Shown: positions 19,746 through 28,865 of the stretch, piece after piece | Numbering within the stretch: position 1 is the stretch's first letter | Layout: every line of letters begins with the position of its first letter | NCBI GenBank assembly: GCA_021780075.1 | Contig: JAJXZL010000035.1 | Span: 1 to 64,000 of the forward strand | DNA: 64,000 nt | Source of the DNA: Acidobacteriota bacterium | GTDB taxonomy: Bacteria > Acidobacteriota > Terriglobia > Terriglobales > Acidobacteriaceae | Direction of reading: 5' to 3' | Position numbers and translations under genes: made by a program | Notes under the pieces: generated by a model | Databases searched by the model: none | The model's input: only the letters and a program-made list of their open reading frames with translations | Told to the model about the DNA's origin: nothing

Positions 19746-20669
19746 TCAGGATGTGGCGGCGCGCGCCTGCCAGACCAGCCGTGCAGCCACCAGGTCCTCA
19801 ATGGCCAGGCCCACGGACTTGAAGACGATGCGCCCATTGCGCCGAATGGCCACGGAACCGGCCAGAACCTCGCCAATCTCGGCTCCCACGCTGACGCCCG
19901 AGAGCCGCACGTCGCCTGACTCGCGCTCCACCGCAGAGCGTGAATCGGCGACCACAAAACTTGTGCGCATGGCCTCGTCGTCCAGCTCGCGCAGCGTGTT
20001 GCCCGTGGCTCCCACGGCCAGCACCAGCGCGTTTGCCGCCAGCCATCGGCCCATCAGCACCGGCTCAGGAGAACTGGTGGCAGTCAGCACTACGTCCGCG
20101 GCGGCAGCCTCTTCCACGGTGACGGCGCGCGCACCGGTTTCCGCTGCCAGCCGTTCGGCGTTGGCCGGGGTGCGGCTCCAGATGCGAATGTCGTTGAGCG
20201 CGGGCCACACCAGCCGCAGCGCCTGGATGTGCGCATGCGCCTGCACGCCCGAGCCGAGAATGCCAAAGCTGGTCGGGGCTATTTCAAAATGGAGCGGGGC
20301 AAGCGCAGAGAAGACGACGGCGGAAACAGCAGCGGTACGCATTTCCGTGATGAGGGTGCCGTCCATCAGGGCCAGCGGCTCGCCAGTCTGGCGGCGCAGC
20401 AGCTCAATCATCGCCATGTGCGTGGGCCGGCCCAGCCCGGCGTTGCCGGGGTAAAAGGTAACGGTCTTTACGCCCATCACGTCGCCGGCGATAACCGGCA
20501 TCACGGCAAACCAGCCGTTGTTGGCGCCCTCGGCATTGCCCGCGCGCAGAATCGTCCGCGGCGGCTGAATTACCAACCCCGCGGAGTAGTCCATCAAAGC
20601 CTGACGAATGGCGGGAATCAGCGCTTCGTAGGTGAGGACACCGCGAACTTCGTTTTGGGAAATGTACAC
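19746..20669 (-). CDS. Ornithine cyclodeaminase / mu-crystallin family protein
   Basis: A 307-residue NAD(P)-binding protein. 'GLGRPTHMAMIELL' and 'ALMDGTLITEMRTAAVSAV' form the N-terminal substrate region; 'GILGSGVQAHAHIQAL' is the Rossmann loop, followed by 'IWSRTPANAERLA' and 'VLTATSSPEPVL'. The family includes ornithine cyclodeaminase, alanine dehydrogenase (Ala-DH archaeal type), ketimine reductase and siderophore enzymes such as SbnB, so the reaction is not fixed. It begins with GTG, 35 bp downstream of the DUF2203 gene, which suggests co-transcription with it. Confidence 0.87.
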   Translation of the reverse strand: MYISQNEVRGVLTYEALIPAIRQALMDYSAGLVIQPPRTILRAGNAEGANNGWFAVMPVIAGDVMGVKTVTFYPGNAGLGRPTHMAMIELLRRQTGEPLALMDGTLITEMRTAAVSAVVFSALAPLHFEIAPTSFGILGSGVQAHAHIQALRLVWPALNDIRIWSRTPANAERLAAETGARAVTVEEAAAADVVLTATSSPEPVLMGRWLAANALVLAVGATGNTLRELDDEAMRTSFVVADSRSAVERESGDVRLSGVSVGAEIGEVLAGSVAIRRNGRIVFKSVGLAIEDLVAARLVWQARAATS

Positions 20670-20704
20670 GGGCTGCTGACTCTGGCGTGCGCGTCTGGAA
20701 AGCC

Positions 20705-21145
20705 CTAGTTGGGCCGCCTGCTGGGGTTGGAGCGGCGGCGGAAGCGCTCATCGACCGGCTGGCGGCCCTTGAAGCCCGATTCCATCGTGTGCCAATGCTC
20801 GATCGTCGTCTCGCCCATGCGCCAGCAGAGCAGCACCACTTCATCGTCCAGACGGCAGGGAAAATCGAGCAGCCCGGATTCCAGGTCCTTCACCTGTACG
20901 CCGATGGAGTCCATTTCCGCAACGCTCTCGCGAACGCATTGCAGGTGCGTCTCAGCCTCAGCCCGAATCTTGGCTACTTTGCTAACATCCACACGCATGC
21001 CGCCAGCCAGGTAAATGCGCTGCGCAAGCTCGGAAATGTCGGATTCGGCCTGCTCTGCGGAAGTTTTGCACTCAATGGCGCGCTTCAGCAGCGACTCCAG
21101 CACCGGCAGTAAAGATTGCGCTTCGTCAAGGGTAAACGTCTTCAT
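20705..21145 (-). CDS. DUF2203 family protein
   Basis: A 146-residue soluble protein with the DUF2203 signature: an N-terminal 'FTLDEAQSLLPVLESLL', a helical middle, and the conserved 'GVQVKDLESGLLDFP' followed by 'LLCWRMGE' and 'HWHTMESGFKGR'. The family has no known function. It lies between nadA and the ornithine cyclodeaminase-family gene on the same strand. The C-terminal tail is Arg-rich. Confidence 0.85.
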   Translation of the reverse strand: MKTFTLDEAQSLLPVLESLLKRAIECKTSAEQAESDISELAQRIYLAGGMRVDVSKVAKIRAEAETHLQCVRESVAEMDSIGVQVKDLESGLLDFPCRLDDEVVLLCWRMGETTIEHWHTMESGFKGRQPVDERFRRRSNPSRRPN

Positions 21146-21229
21146 GGCGACATCCTTGGTTACTAAGATACAACGTAAATTCGAAAAATTAGTTGTGGCA
21201 AATGGTCTTTAATTTGGTTTCTGCCAGCC

Positions 21230-22366
21230 CTATTTCACTTCCAGCATCCGGTCCAGCGCTACCCGCGCCCAGTGCTTCACGCTCTTCTTCACCTGGATAT
21301 GGTTCACCACGCGGCCTTCGACCAGGTTCTCAAGTGCCCATGCCAGGTGCTGCGGGCTAATGCGATACATGGTGGTGCACAGGCAGCCGGTATCGTCCAG
21401 GGTGATGACGTGTTTGCCCTGCGAGGCGGCGTGCCGGGCCAGGCGGTTCACCAGGTGAATCTCAGTGCCCACGGCGAATAGGATGCCTGCGGGTGCCTCA
21501 TCAACCAGCGCGATCAGCCGCTCGGTGGAGCCAAGAGCATCCGCCTTCTGGCAGACCTCCCAGCGGCACTCGGGGTGCACAATCACCCGGATGTCCGGGT
21601 ATTTGGCGCGGACCTCGTCCACATGGCTGGGCAGAAAGCGCTGATGCACCGAGCAGTGGCCCTTCCACAGCAGAACGCGGCTGGCGGCGAGGCTTTGCTT
21701 TGTCTGCCCGCCTTCGAGCCCCCACGGGTCCCACACCGGCATGGCGTCCAGCGGAATGCCCATGGCGTAGCCGGTATTGCGGCCCAGGTGCTGGTCCGGC
21801 AGAAAGAGGATGCGCTTGCCGCGCTCGAAGGCCCAGCGGAAGGCCGCGCCGGCGTTGGACGAGGTGCACACCAGCCCGCCCCGTTCGCCGCAGAAGGCCT
21901 TGATGGCGGCGCTCGAGTTCATATACGTGATGGGGATGGTCTCTTCCGAAAGGTGAAGGTGCTCGAGCACTTCCCAGCAGGCTTCCACCTGCGAAATCTC
22001 GGCCATGTCGGCCATGGAGCAGCCGGCGTTCAGGTCCGGCAAAATCACCTGCTGGCCGTCGCGGCCAAGAATATCCGCGCTCTCTGCCATAAAGTGCACG
22101 CCGCAAAAGACCAGGTACTCCGCATCCGTCTCCGCAGCGGCCTTTGAGAGCTTATAGCTGTCGCCGGTGAAGTCGGCGAAGCGGATCACCTCGTCCCGCT
22201 GATAGTGGTGGCCCAGCAGGATGGTGCTGGAGCCGAGCCGGGCGCGCGCCTCTGCGATGCGCTCATCCATCGAGTGGTCGGGCAGTGACAAATAGTGGTC
22301 AAGGCTGCACATGCTGCCGGCTTCGGTCGTGGCCGCCGCGGCCTCATCAAGAATCAGGTTCGCCAT
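21230..22366 (-). CDS. nadA: Quinolinate synthase
   Basis: NadA condenses iminoaspartate with dihydroxyacetone phosphate to quinolinate for NAD synthesis, using a [4Fe-4S] cluster. In this 378-residue protein the cluster cysteines are seen in 'FCGVHFMAESADI', 'LNAGCSMADM', 'HPECRWEVC' and 'DDTGCLCTTMYRI'. 'GHHYQRDEV' and 'TSSNAG' are substrate motifs. The partner nadB is about 5 kb away rather than adjacent, and nadC is not in the window. GGCGGAG precedes the ATG. Confidence 0.95.
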   Translation of the reverse strand: MANLILDEAAAATTEAGSMCSLDHYLSLPDHSMDERIAEARARLGSSTILLGHHYQRDEVIRFADFTGDSYKLSKAAAETDAEYLVFCGVHFMAESADILGRDGQQVILPDLNAGCSMADMAEISQVEACWEVLEHLHLSEETIPITYMNSSAAIKAFCGERGGLVCTSSNAGAAFRWAFERGKRILFLPDQHLGRNTGYAMGIPLDAMPVWDPWGLEGGQTKQSLAASRVLLWKGHCSVHQRFLPSHVDEVRAKYPDIRVIVHPECRWEVCQKADALGSTERLIALVDEAPAGILFAVGTEIHLVNRLARHAASQGKHVITLDDTGCLCTTMYRISPQHLAWALENLVEGRVVNHIQVKKSVKHWARVALDRMLEVK

Positions 22367-22712
22367 ACTCCGCCTTCAGCCCGGCCGGTGCCTGCGAGAG
22401 GACGGCGGGCGGGGATGTTGAAAGCTAACGCGGCTGCAGTGGATGCATTCAGCCTGCTCCAGACGCCGGCGTTGCCACCGGTTGTTTGACGCAGCCCCAC
22501 CCACGGGGTTGTTGCAGCCCTTTCACATAACGGATGCTGTTCGGGGCCGGCGGATCTCTCGATTCCTGCCCGGCGAGGAACGCTCCCGATACCTTCCAGT
22601 TTAACAAAAATGAAATAAAGGCACCTGACGCACGCGCGTTGGTGCCCGGGCTGGCGGCTGCCTTGCAGCGCAGTTTGTGAGCGCCCGCAAGGAACAGGTA
22701 TCATTAGCCTGC
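22367..22712. other. Divergent promoter region, nadA and tat genes
   Basis: About 345 bp upstream of both nadA and the tat genes. There is an A/T-rich patch about 90 bp before the tatB start. I recognise no riboswitch, operator or gene in it. Confidence 0.5.
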
Positions 22713-23309
22713 ATGGGAGCCCCGCCGACAATTGAATTTGCCAGTCTGGGCATGGCCGACTCGCTCATCCTCATGGTGTTGGCGCTGGTGGTCTTCGGTC
22801 CGCGGCGGCTGCCCCAGATCGGCCGCCAGATCGGCAAGCTCATGTACGAGTTCCGCAAAGCCTCCAACGACTTCAAGTTCCAGATGGAAGAGGAGTTGAG
22901 GAATGCCGAGGATGCCGAGCGTCGCAAAAAAGATGAGGAACTGCGGCGCACCCTGGCACTGACCGCGCCGACGCAGGAATCTGTATCGGCAGATCCGCCC
23001 GCGGTCAACGCAATTGAGTCTCCCTATCCAGGCGAGGGGCATTATCCGCCCGAAGCTACCCCCGCAGTAACCCCGGCAGAGGATGCCACGCTGCGCATTC
23101 AGCCGCCCTCCACGGGCGAGCAGGTGCCGGCCACGCGGCCTTCGCGCCTCGCAGGTGAGCAACCGGCAAGCGAGGACAGCGCCGCTGCGCCGTCCAGTGC
23201 CGTTGAGCAGGCTGTTGCTGAAGCTGTGCCGCAGGCTGAGGCCGCCGCCGCCGCGCCGCCAACGCAACCTGCCCAGACCCCCACGGAGGCAATACAACAC
23301 AATGGTTGA
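22713..23309 (+). CDS. tatB: Twin-arginine translocase TatA/TatB-type subunit
   Basis: A 198-residue protein with the TatA/B layout: a short N-terminal transmembrane helix ('MADSLILMVLALVVFGP'), the hinge 'FGPRRLPQIGRQIG', and an amphipathic helix that continues as a charged coiled-coil-like stretch (about residues 50-80). The last ~110 residues are a low-complexity Pro/Ala/Glu tail. TatB-like rather than TatA-like by length, but the two cannot be separated with certainty. The Met of 'MGAPPTIEF' is chosen; an upstream GTG adds 12 residues. It overlaps tatC by 8 bp. Confidence 0.87.
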   Translation: MGAPPTIEFASLGMADSLILMVLALVVFGPRRLPQIGRQIGKLMYEFRKASNDFKFQMEEELRNAEDAERRKKDEELRRTLALTAPTQESVSADPPAVNAIESPYPGEGHYPPEATPAVTPAEDATLRIQPPSTGEQVPATRPSRLAGEQPASEDSAAAPSSAVEQAVAEAVPQAEAAAAAPPTQPAQTPTEAIQHNG

Positions 23310-24093
23310 CCCCGCGGACGCAATCGGCAAGGCGCGGGAAGCAGTGAGCCAGCGCGCGGAACTCCCCGGCATGAGCCTCATGGAGCACCTGGAGGAACTG
23401 CGCAAGCGTATTGTGCACTCCGCGCTCTACCTCTGTGCCGGCTTCATCGCGGCCTACGTCTTCCACGAGCGCCTTTACGGTTTTGTCCAGGAGCCGCTGG
23501 ACAGGCTGCACATCAAGCTCAACTACACGCATCCGATGGATGCCCTGAATCTGTACCTCCAGGTGTCGCTGATCGGCGGAGCGATTCTGGCATCGCCCTT
23601 CATTCTCTACCAGGTGTGGCTGTTCATTGCGCCGGGACTCTATCAGCGTGAGCGGCGCTTCGTGGTGCCATTCATGGGCGCTACCGTGGGGCTTTTTCTT
23701 GCGGGAGCCTTCTTCGGCTATCACTGGGTGCTGCCCGGCGCGCTCAAAATTCTCATCGTGGACTTCGGCAGCAAATTCAACCCCATCATCACCATTGAGG
23801 AGTACACCGCCTTTTTCCTCTCGGTGATTCTGGGCCTGGGCATCAGCTTTGAAATGCCGGTGCTCATCTTCTTCCTGGCCATGTTCGGCATTGTGAGCCC
23901 ACGCTTTCTGTGGAAGAACATCCGTTACGCCATTCTGGCCGTGTTTCTGGTGGCCGCCATCATCACGCCCAGCCCCGACCCGTGGACCATGTGCATCTAT
24001 GCCATCCCCATGCTGGCACTCTATCTCGTCGGCATTGGCGTGGCCTGGTGGGTTCACCCCTCGCGCCGCAATGCGAAGGAGGCAGCGAAATGA
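23302..24093 (+). CDS. tatC: Twin-arginine translocase subunit TatC
   Basis: A 263-residue inner-membrane protein with six predicted transmembrane segments. 'MSLMEHLEELRKRIV' is the TatC N-terminal signature that helps to bind the twin-arginine signal; 'SPFILYQVWLFIAPGLYQRERR' is the conserved first cytoplasmic loop (here shortened: 'YQVWLFIAPGLY'). 'ITPSPDPWT' lies before the last helices. Together with TatB it exports folded proteins. The start overlaps the tatB stop, and the stop overlaps the next gene as ATGA, so three genes form a tight operon. Confidence 0.96.
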   Translation: MVDPADAIGKAREAVSQRAELPGMSLMEHLEELRKRIVHSALYLCAGFIAAYVFHERLYGFVQEPLDRLHIKLNYTHPMDALNLYLQVSLIGGAILASPFILYQVWLFIAPGLYQRERRFVVPFMGATVGLFLAGAFFGYHWVLPGALKILIVDFGSKFNPIITIEEYTAFFLSVILGLGISFEMPVLIFFLAMFGIVSPRFLWKNIRYAILAVFLVAAIITPSPDPWTMCIYAIPMLALYLVGIGVAWWVHPSRRNAKEAAK

Positions 24094-25022
24094 CGCGCTT
24101 CTCTTTAGTTCAACGCGCCGTGGCGGCACTGCTGCTGGCTGCTCCTCTGGCTGCGCAGGCGCAGGCGCACTTCAACGGCGAAAAGGCCTATGAATATGCG
24201 CGCGAGTTCGCCGCCATCGGCCCGCGCTGGCCCACCAGCCAGGGACACCTCAAAGCCGAGCAGTTCCTGCGCAGCCACTTCCAGCACGACCAGCTTGAAG
24301 AAGACACCTTCACCGCCGATACGCCCATTGGCCCAGTAAACATGCGCAACTTCATCGTGCGTTTCCCCGGCAAGAAGGACGGCGTCATCGTGCTGGCCTC
24401 GCATTACGAAACCAACTACCCGCTGCGCAACATCAACTTCGTCGGCGCCAATGACGGAGCCGCAACCACCGGCCTGCTGATGGCCATCGGCGACCAGTTG
24501 CGGGAACAAGCCGCGCACGGCAAAAAACTCGACGGCTACTCCGTGTGGCTGGTCTTCTTTGACGGCGAAGAAGCGATCAAAAGCTGGTCAGCCTCAGACT
24601 CGACCTACGGCAGCCGCCATCTGGCCGCCAAGTGGGGCCGCGACGGCACGCTGGGCCGCATCAAGGCCTTCATGCTAGCCGACATGATCGGCGACAAGGA
24701 TCTCGACATCCAGCGCGAAAGCCGCTCCACCGACTGGCTGGTTTCACTCGTGCGCCAGGCAGCTAAAAAGTTCGGCTACGAGCGCTACTTCTTCCAGCAG
24801 GATGAGCCCGTGGAGGACGACCACATGGCATTCGTCCAGCGCGGCGTGCCGTCCATCGATATCATCGACCTCGACTACGGTCCCAACAACAGCTATCACC
24901 ACACCGCACAGGACACGATGGACAAGATCAGCGCGCGCAGCCTGACCATCGACGGTGACGTGTTCATCGAGACCATCCGCCTCATCAACCAGCGGCAGGT
25001 GCAGCTCACAGTTGTCCGCTGA
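24090..25022 (+). CDS. M28-family glutaminyl cyclase-like exported protein
   Basis: A 310-residue exported zinc hydrolase-fold protein. A Sec signal peptide is cleaved near Ala-Gln-Ala. Metal ligands of the M28 fold appear in 'SHYET', 'GANDGAATTG', 'FFDGEEA', 'EDDHMAF' and 'YHHTAQDTMD'. 'DSTYGSRHLAAKW' is strongly like glutaminyl-peptide cyclotransferases, which form N-terminal pyroglutamate; that role is more likely than aminopeptidase. There is no twin-arginine motif in the signal, although it is coupled to tatC by an ATGA overlap. AAGGAGG lies 8 nt before the ATG. Confidence 0.82.
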   Translation: MTRFSLVQRAVAALLLAAPLAAQAQAHFNGEKAYEYAREFAAIGPRWPTSQGHLKAEQFLRSHFQHDQLEEDTFTADTPIGPVNMRNFIVRFPGKKDGVIVLASHYETNYPLRNINFVGANDGAATTGLLMAIGDQLREQAAHGKKLDGYSVWLVFFDGEEAIKSWSASDSTYGSRHLAAKWGRDGTLGRIKAFMLADMIGDKDLDIQRESRSTDWLVSLVRQAAKKFGYERYFFQQDEPVEDDHMAFVQRGVPSIDIIDLDYGPNNSYHHTAQDTMDKISARSLTIDGDVFIETIRLINQRQVQLTVVR

Positions 25023-25041
25023 CTTCCTGTAGCATTCAGCT

Positions 25042-25902
25042 ATGTTTGCCGGCGCTTCATGGACATGGTGGCTGGGTTTTCACCTGGCGGTGGTCGTCCT
25101 GCTTGCTGTCGATTCGTTTCTGCCCGGGCGCAGAAGCGCGACGCGCCACGGCGAGCTGATTCCCTGGCTCTGGACGGGCGTGCTCGTGCTCATCACGGCG
25201 GGCTTCGCCGTCTGGATCGCTGCCACACACGGGCATCAGATTGCACTTGAATTCGTGGCCGGATACACGATCGAGGCCTCGCTCAGCATCGACAACCTGT
25301 TCGTGTTCATGGTCATCTTCCAGGGCTTCCACATCAGCGAGCTCAATCAGCACAAGGCGCTGCTGTGGGGCGTGGGCGGAGCCGTTATCCTGCGCGCACT
25401 CTTCATCGCCGCCGGCATCACGTTGCTGCGGCGCTTCGAGTGGATTACCTGGATCTTCGGCATCTTTCTCATGTATGCCGCGTGGCGGCTGGTCAAGGGC
25501 GACTCAACGCGCGACGTAATTCCCGGATGGATTCGCCACCTGCACGTAGGCACCGGTTCGCTGCTGCCCGTGATTCTGGCCATTGAATTCACTGATCTGC
25601 TCTTTGCCGTGGACTCCATCCCCGCCGTGCTGGCGGTGTCTTACCATCCCTTCGTGGTCTACACCTCCAACATTGCCGCCGTGCTGGGCCTGCGCGCGCT
25701 CTATTTCGCGCTGGCTTCGCTGCTTGACCGTCTGCGCTTCCTGCACTACGGCCTCGGTGCGCTGCTTGCCTTCGTCGCGTTCAAAATGCTGACCGCGCAC
25801 TGGATCGAGATTTCCATCGCGCTTTCGCTGGCCATCATCGGCGCCATTCTGGCGGTGTCCGTGATGGTGTCGTTGTGGGCAGCGCGGGCAGACCAGCGAT
25901 AG
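25042..25902 (+). CDS. TerC-family membrane protein
   Basis: A 286-residue protein with about eight transmembrane segments and the TerC/Alx signature: 'EASLSIDNLFVFMVIF' with a buried acidic residue, and 'AIEFTDLLFAVDSIPA'. Members are linked to tellurite resistance or, more generally, to manganese export and metal loading of exported proteins. Its position 20 bp after the tat operon suggests possible co-transcription and an envelope role. The function here is inferred from the family only. Confidence 0.9.
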   Translation: MFAGASWTWWLGFHLAVVVLLAVDSFLPGRRSATRHGELIPWLWTGVLVLITAGFAVWIAATHGHQIALEFVAGYTIEASLSIDNLFVFMVIFQGFHISELNQHKALLWGVGGAVILRALFIAAGITLLRRFEWITWIFGIFLMYAAWRLVKGDSTRDVIPGWIRHLHVGTGSLLPVILAIEFTDLLFAVDSIPAVLAVSYHPFVVYTSNIAAVLGLRALYFALASLLDRLRFLHYGLGALLAFVAFKMLTAHWIEISIALSLAIIGAILAVSVMVSLWAARADQR

Positions 25903-25929
25903 AGCCGCCAGTCGATCATCGGCGTCGCG

Positions 25930-26979
25930 TCACTTCGTCGCAATCCGCACCAGGGCAGTTTTTTGTCCGTGCGCAGCCCGGTCGCGCTCCAGCCACGCGG
26001 GCAGCCCTGTATTTCTCAGTCGAGCCATCATGTTGCCGATGTGCATCGAGCCATGCAGCAGATGCCCTGCCTTCAGCGGCCCGGCAACGCGTATTCCGCT
26101 GATCCAGTGCGCCGCCGCGCTCGCCGAGCAGCCGCACTGCGCGCAGTCCGGATCGCCGCCCAGAACGCAGGGTTCCACGTGCGTCCGTAAATCGGCGGAG
26201 TAATTTTTTGAGAGACGTGAAAACGTGCACTCTCGCGGCGACGAGGGCGGATGCAGCAGCGCCTGACCGTATCCAACCGGCGTCAGCAGGCGGGTATAAA
26301 GCGCGCGGAGCCGCGGCAGCTCGCTCGACAACCACGCGCGCTGCGCAGGGCTCAGTCGCTCGGCGCTCTGCTCTCCGCGCTGCGGCGAGTAGAGGCTTAC
26401 CCAGATCCGCTGCACCTCCTCTCGCGCGCTCCAGAAGCGTACATACTCCTCGATGTAGCCTGTCCGCTCCAGCATCGGCGCAGTGATTGTCCAGTGAATG
26501 TTGACGCGGCGCCCGGCGATGTTCGAAAGGATGCGCTCATACGTCGCGGGATGCCGGCGCACGTCGTGGTGCTCAGGCAGGCCGTCAACTGACACGGCAA
26601 GCGTAAAGTGCGGCAGATTCATCCATTCGGCGGGGATGGGGATCACGCCGCTGGTCACGATCATGGTGTAGATGCCGCGCCCGCACAGCTCCGGCAGAAT
26701 GCGGCTCAACTCGCGATGGCGCACCATGGGTTCGCCGCCTACCAGCGACACTTGCAGCGGCTTGTGCTTGTCCACCAGGTTCAGTACACCGTGCACAAGA
26801 TCGTCGCCGCGCTTGTCGCTCAGTTCGCGCAGTGAAATCTCGCCGCCCAGGTGGTTTACTCCGTAGGCGTAGCAGCCGGGGCAGCGCAGGGGACACTCAC
26901 GCGTAATTTCAATCGAGAGCATAGGGGTATGGCCGCGCAGGACCTTGCCCCAGGACTGCAAGATGTTTAGAGTCCGCAA
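25930..26979 (-). CDS. Radical SAM protein
   Basis: A 349-residue radical SAM enzyme. The [4Fe-4S]/SAM cysteines are 'CPLRCPGC' (CxxxCxxC) at about residue 29-36; 'SLVGGEPMVR' is the GGE motif. C-terminal cysteines in 'EPCVLGGDPDCAQCGC' suggest an auxiliary SPASM-like cluster. No peptide substrate gene or maturase partner is adjacent. The start is TTG, preceded by GGGGG at a suitable distance. It sits on the same strand as nadB, 121 bp downstream of it. Reaction unknown. Confidence 0.82.
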   Translation of the reverse strand: MRTLNILQSWGKVLRGHTPMLSIEITRECPLRCPGCYAYGVNHLGGEISLRELSDKRGDDLVHGVLNLVDKHKPLQVSLVGGEPMVRHRELSRILPELCGRGIYTMIVTSGVIPIPAEWMNLPHFTLAVSVDGLPEHHDVRRHPATYERILSNIAGRRVNIHWTITAPMLERTGYIEEYVRFWSAREEVQRIWVSLYSPQRGEQSAERLSPAQRAWLSSELPRLRALYTRLLTPVGYGQALLHPPSSPRECTFSRLSKNYSADLRTHVEPCVLGGDPDCAQCGCSASAAAHWISGIRVAGPLKAGHLLHGSMHIGNMMARLRNTGLPAWLERDRAAHGQKTALVRIATK

Positions 26980-27100
26980 TCTGTCACCCCCTAGCGACGG
27001 AGAATGAACAGCTTTAGACGTGCCTGATTTTATTAGACTCTCGTTTCGTTCCGGCGGAAGCGCAAAAGTGAATGTGGATTACCGCCGGATCGTTGCTCCG

Positions 27101-28708
27101 CTACCACGCCTCAAAGACGATGAGCTCATCCTGACCTTCCACCCTCTTCAAGACGGAGTGCTTCTGGAAGTGCGCGTCGTCGCGGTGGGGATAGTCGTTG
27201 CGGAAGTGTGCCCCGCGGCTCTCCGTGCGGGCCAGCGCCGAGTGCAGAATGGCGTGCGCCACGCGGCTCATCGCATGGGCCTCGGCCAGCCGGCGGTTGC
27301 CACGGCCATAGTGCGCAAACTGTGCCAGGCCAGCCTCGCACGCGGCATGCGCGGCCATTCCCTCGCGCAGCGTGGAGTCTTCGCGCAGCAGCCCTGCATA
27401 AATCCACATCGCGTGCTGCAATTGCGCAATCACGGCTTCCAGTTTCTCCTCTTCGTCGGCGGAGAGCCGTGCGGCAGGCAACTCCTGCGCATCGACGGCG
27501 ACCAGCGGAAGACCGTCGGCCAGCATAGCCTGCGCTGCGCGCGCGCCAAAGACCAGCCCCTCCAGCAGCGAGTTCGAAGCCAGCCGGTTGGCGCCGTGCA
27601 CGCCGGTGCACGCCGCCTCGCCCGCGGCATAAAGCCCGCGCAGGCTGGTGCGGCCATCAAGGCTGGTGCGGATGCCGCCCATCAGGTAGTGCGCCGCCGG
27701 GCGTACGGGGATAAGGTCGCTTTGCAGGTCGAGCCCATAGCGTGCAAGCTCGGCGCTGATGCCAGGAAAGCGCTCGTGCAGGTTGATGTTTTTCACATGG
27801 CGCATGTCCAGATGAACCACGCGCACCGTGCCCGGCCCGCTGCCCATTCCCTCGCGCGTAATCGCGCGGGCCACCACGTCGCGCGGAGCGAGTTCGAGCA
27901 GAGGGTGATAACGCTCCATGAAGCGCTCGCCGCGGTCGTTGCGCAAATACGCGCCCTCGCCGCGCAGCGCTTCTGAGAGAAGAAAGCGCGGCGCGCCCGG
28001 CAAGGACAGCGCGGTGGGATGAAACTGGTAGAACTCCATGTCAGCCAGTTCAGCGCCTGCCTCCGCGGCCAGCGCGATGCCGTCGCCGGTCGCCACGGCG
28101 GGGTTGGTGGTGTCGGAGTACGTCTGCCCTGCGCCGCCTGCGGCAATCAGCACGGCGCGCGCGTTCATGCGCTCGTGCCGGCCTTCGCGGTCCAGCAGGT
28201 CAGCGGCTACCACGCAGCCATTCGCAGCCACCAGGCCGGTGACCGTCGTCCATTCGGAAAAGCGGATGCGCTCATGCGCGCGGGCAAACGCCGCCAGAGA
28301 GCGGCTGATTTCCGCGCCCGTGGCGTCTCCATCGGCGTGCAGAATGCGCGGCAGGGAGTGTGCGCCCTCGCGCGTGCGCAGCAGCTTGCCGTTCTCCTCG
28401 TCAAAGTGCGCGCCCCACCCAATCAACTCAGCCACGCGCAGCGGCCCTTCAGTCACCAGCGCCCGGGCTGCGGGCTCGTACACAAGGCCGTCACCAGCGG
28501 CGATGGTGTCGCTCAGGTGCAGTGCCACATCGGCGTCGCCTTCCATCGCCACGGCAATGCCGCCCTGCGCATAGTGCGTGTTCGACTCGCCAACGGACTC
28601 CTTGGTGACCACGAGAACATTACCGTGATCTGCCAGTTCCACAGCCGCGCGCAGTCCAGCCACGCCCGCGCCCACCACCAGAAAGTCAACCTGCTGCGCC
28701 AGTGCCAT
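27101..28708 (-). CDS. nadB: L-aspartate oxidase
   Basis: NadB oxidises aspartate to iminoaspartate, the substrate of NadA. In this 535-residue flavoprotein 'GAGVAGLRAA' (about residue 13) binds FAD, 'SNTHYAQGGIAVA' is the family signature of the succinate dehydrogenase/fumarate reductase group, and 'EFYQFHPTAL' plus 'RNDRGERFM' carry catalytic residues. The C-terminal helical domain is present ('MAAHAACEAGLAQF'). I start at the Met of 'MALAQQ' because the FAD motif should lie close to the N-terminus; the longer reading adds 84 unrelated residues. Confidence 0.95.
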   Translation of the reverse strand: MALAQQVDFLVVGAGVAGLRAAVELADHGNVLVVTKESVGESNTHYAQGGIAVAMEGDADVALHLSDTIAAGDGLVYEPAARALVTEGPLRVAELIGWGAHFDEENGKLLRTREGAHSLPRILHADGDATGAEISRSLAAFARAHERIRFSEWTTVTGLVAANGCVVAADLLDREGRHERMNARAVLIAAGGAGQTYSDTTNPAVATGDGIALAAEAGAELADMEFYQFHPTALSLPGAPRFLLSEALRGEGAYLRNDRGERFMERYHPLLELAPRDVVARAITREGMGSGPGTVRVVHLDMRHVKNINLHERFPGISAELARYGLDLQSDLIPVRPAAHYLMGGIRTSLDGRTSLRGLYAAGEAACTGVHGANRLASNSLLEGLVFGARAAQAMLADGLPLVAVDAQELPAARLSADEEEKLEAVIAQLQHAMWIYAGLLREDSTLREGMAAHAACEAGLAQFAHYGRGNRRLAEAHAMSRVAHAILHSALARTESRGAHFRNDYPHRDDAHFQKHSVLKRVEGQDELIVFEAW

Positions 28709-28865
28709 AACCTTTGAGGCTATCACCGCGGCGGGCAATCGTTGAATCGCGCCCAGCGACATCCAGGCGGAACAGAGTGTAAGCTGTCTGGCATGCTGCG
28801 CAGTGGTGGTTGCCGCATGCCCGCGCCGCGTGCGCCAGAACAACAGGACCGGAGGCCCAACTCGA

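Noticed and set aside
22367-22712. NadR-type or NiaR operator before nadA
   Set aside because: No palindrome or repeated motif in the region is good enough to propose.
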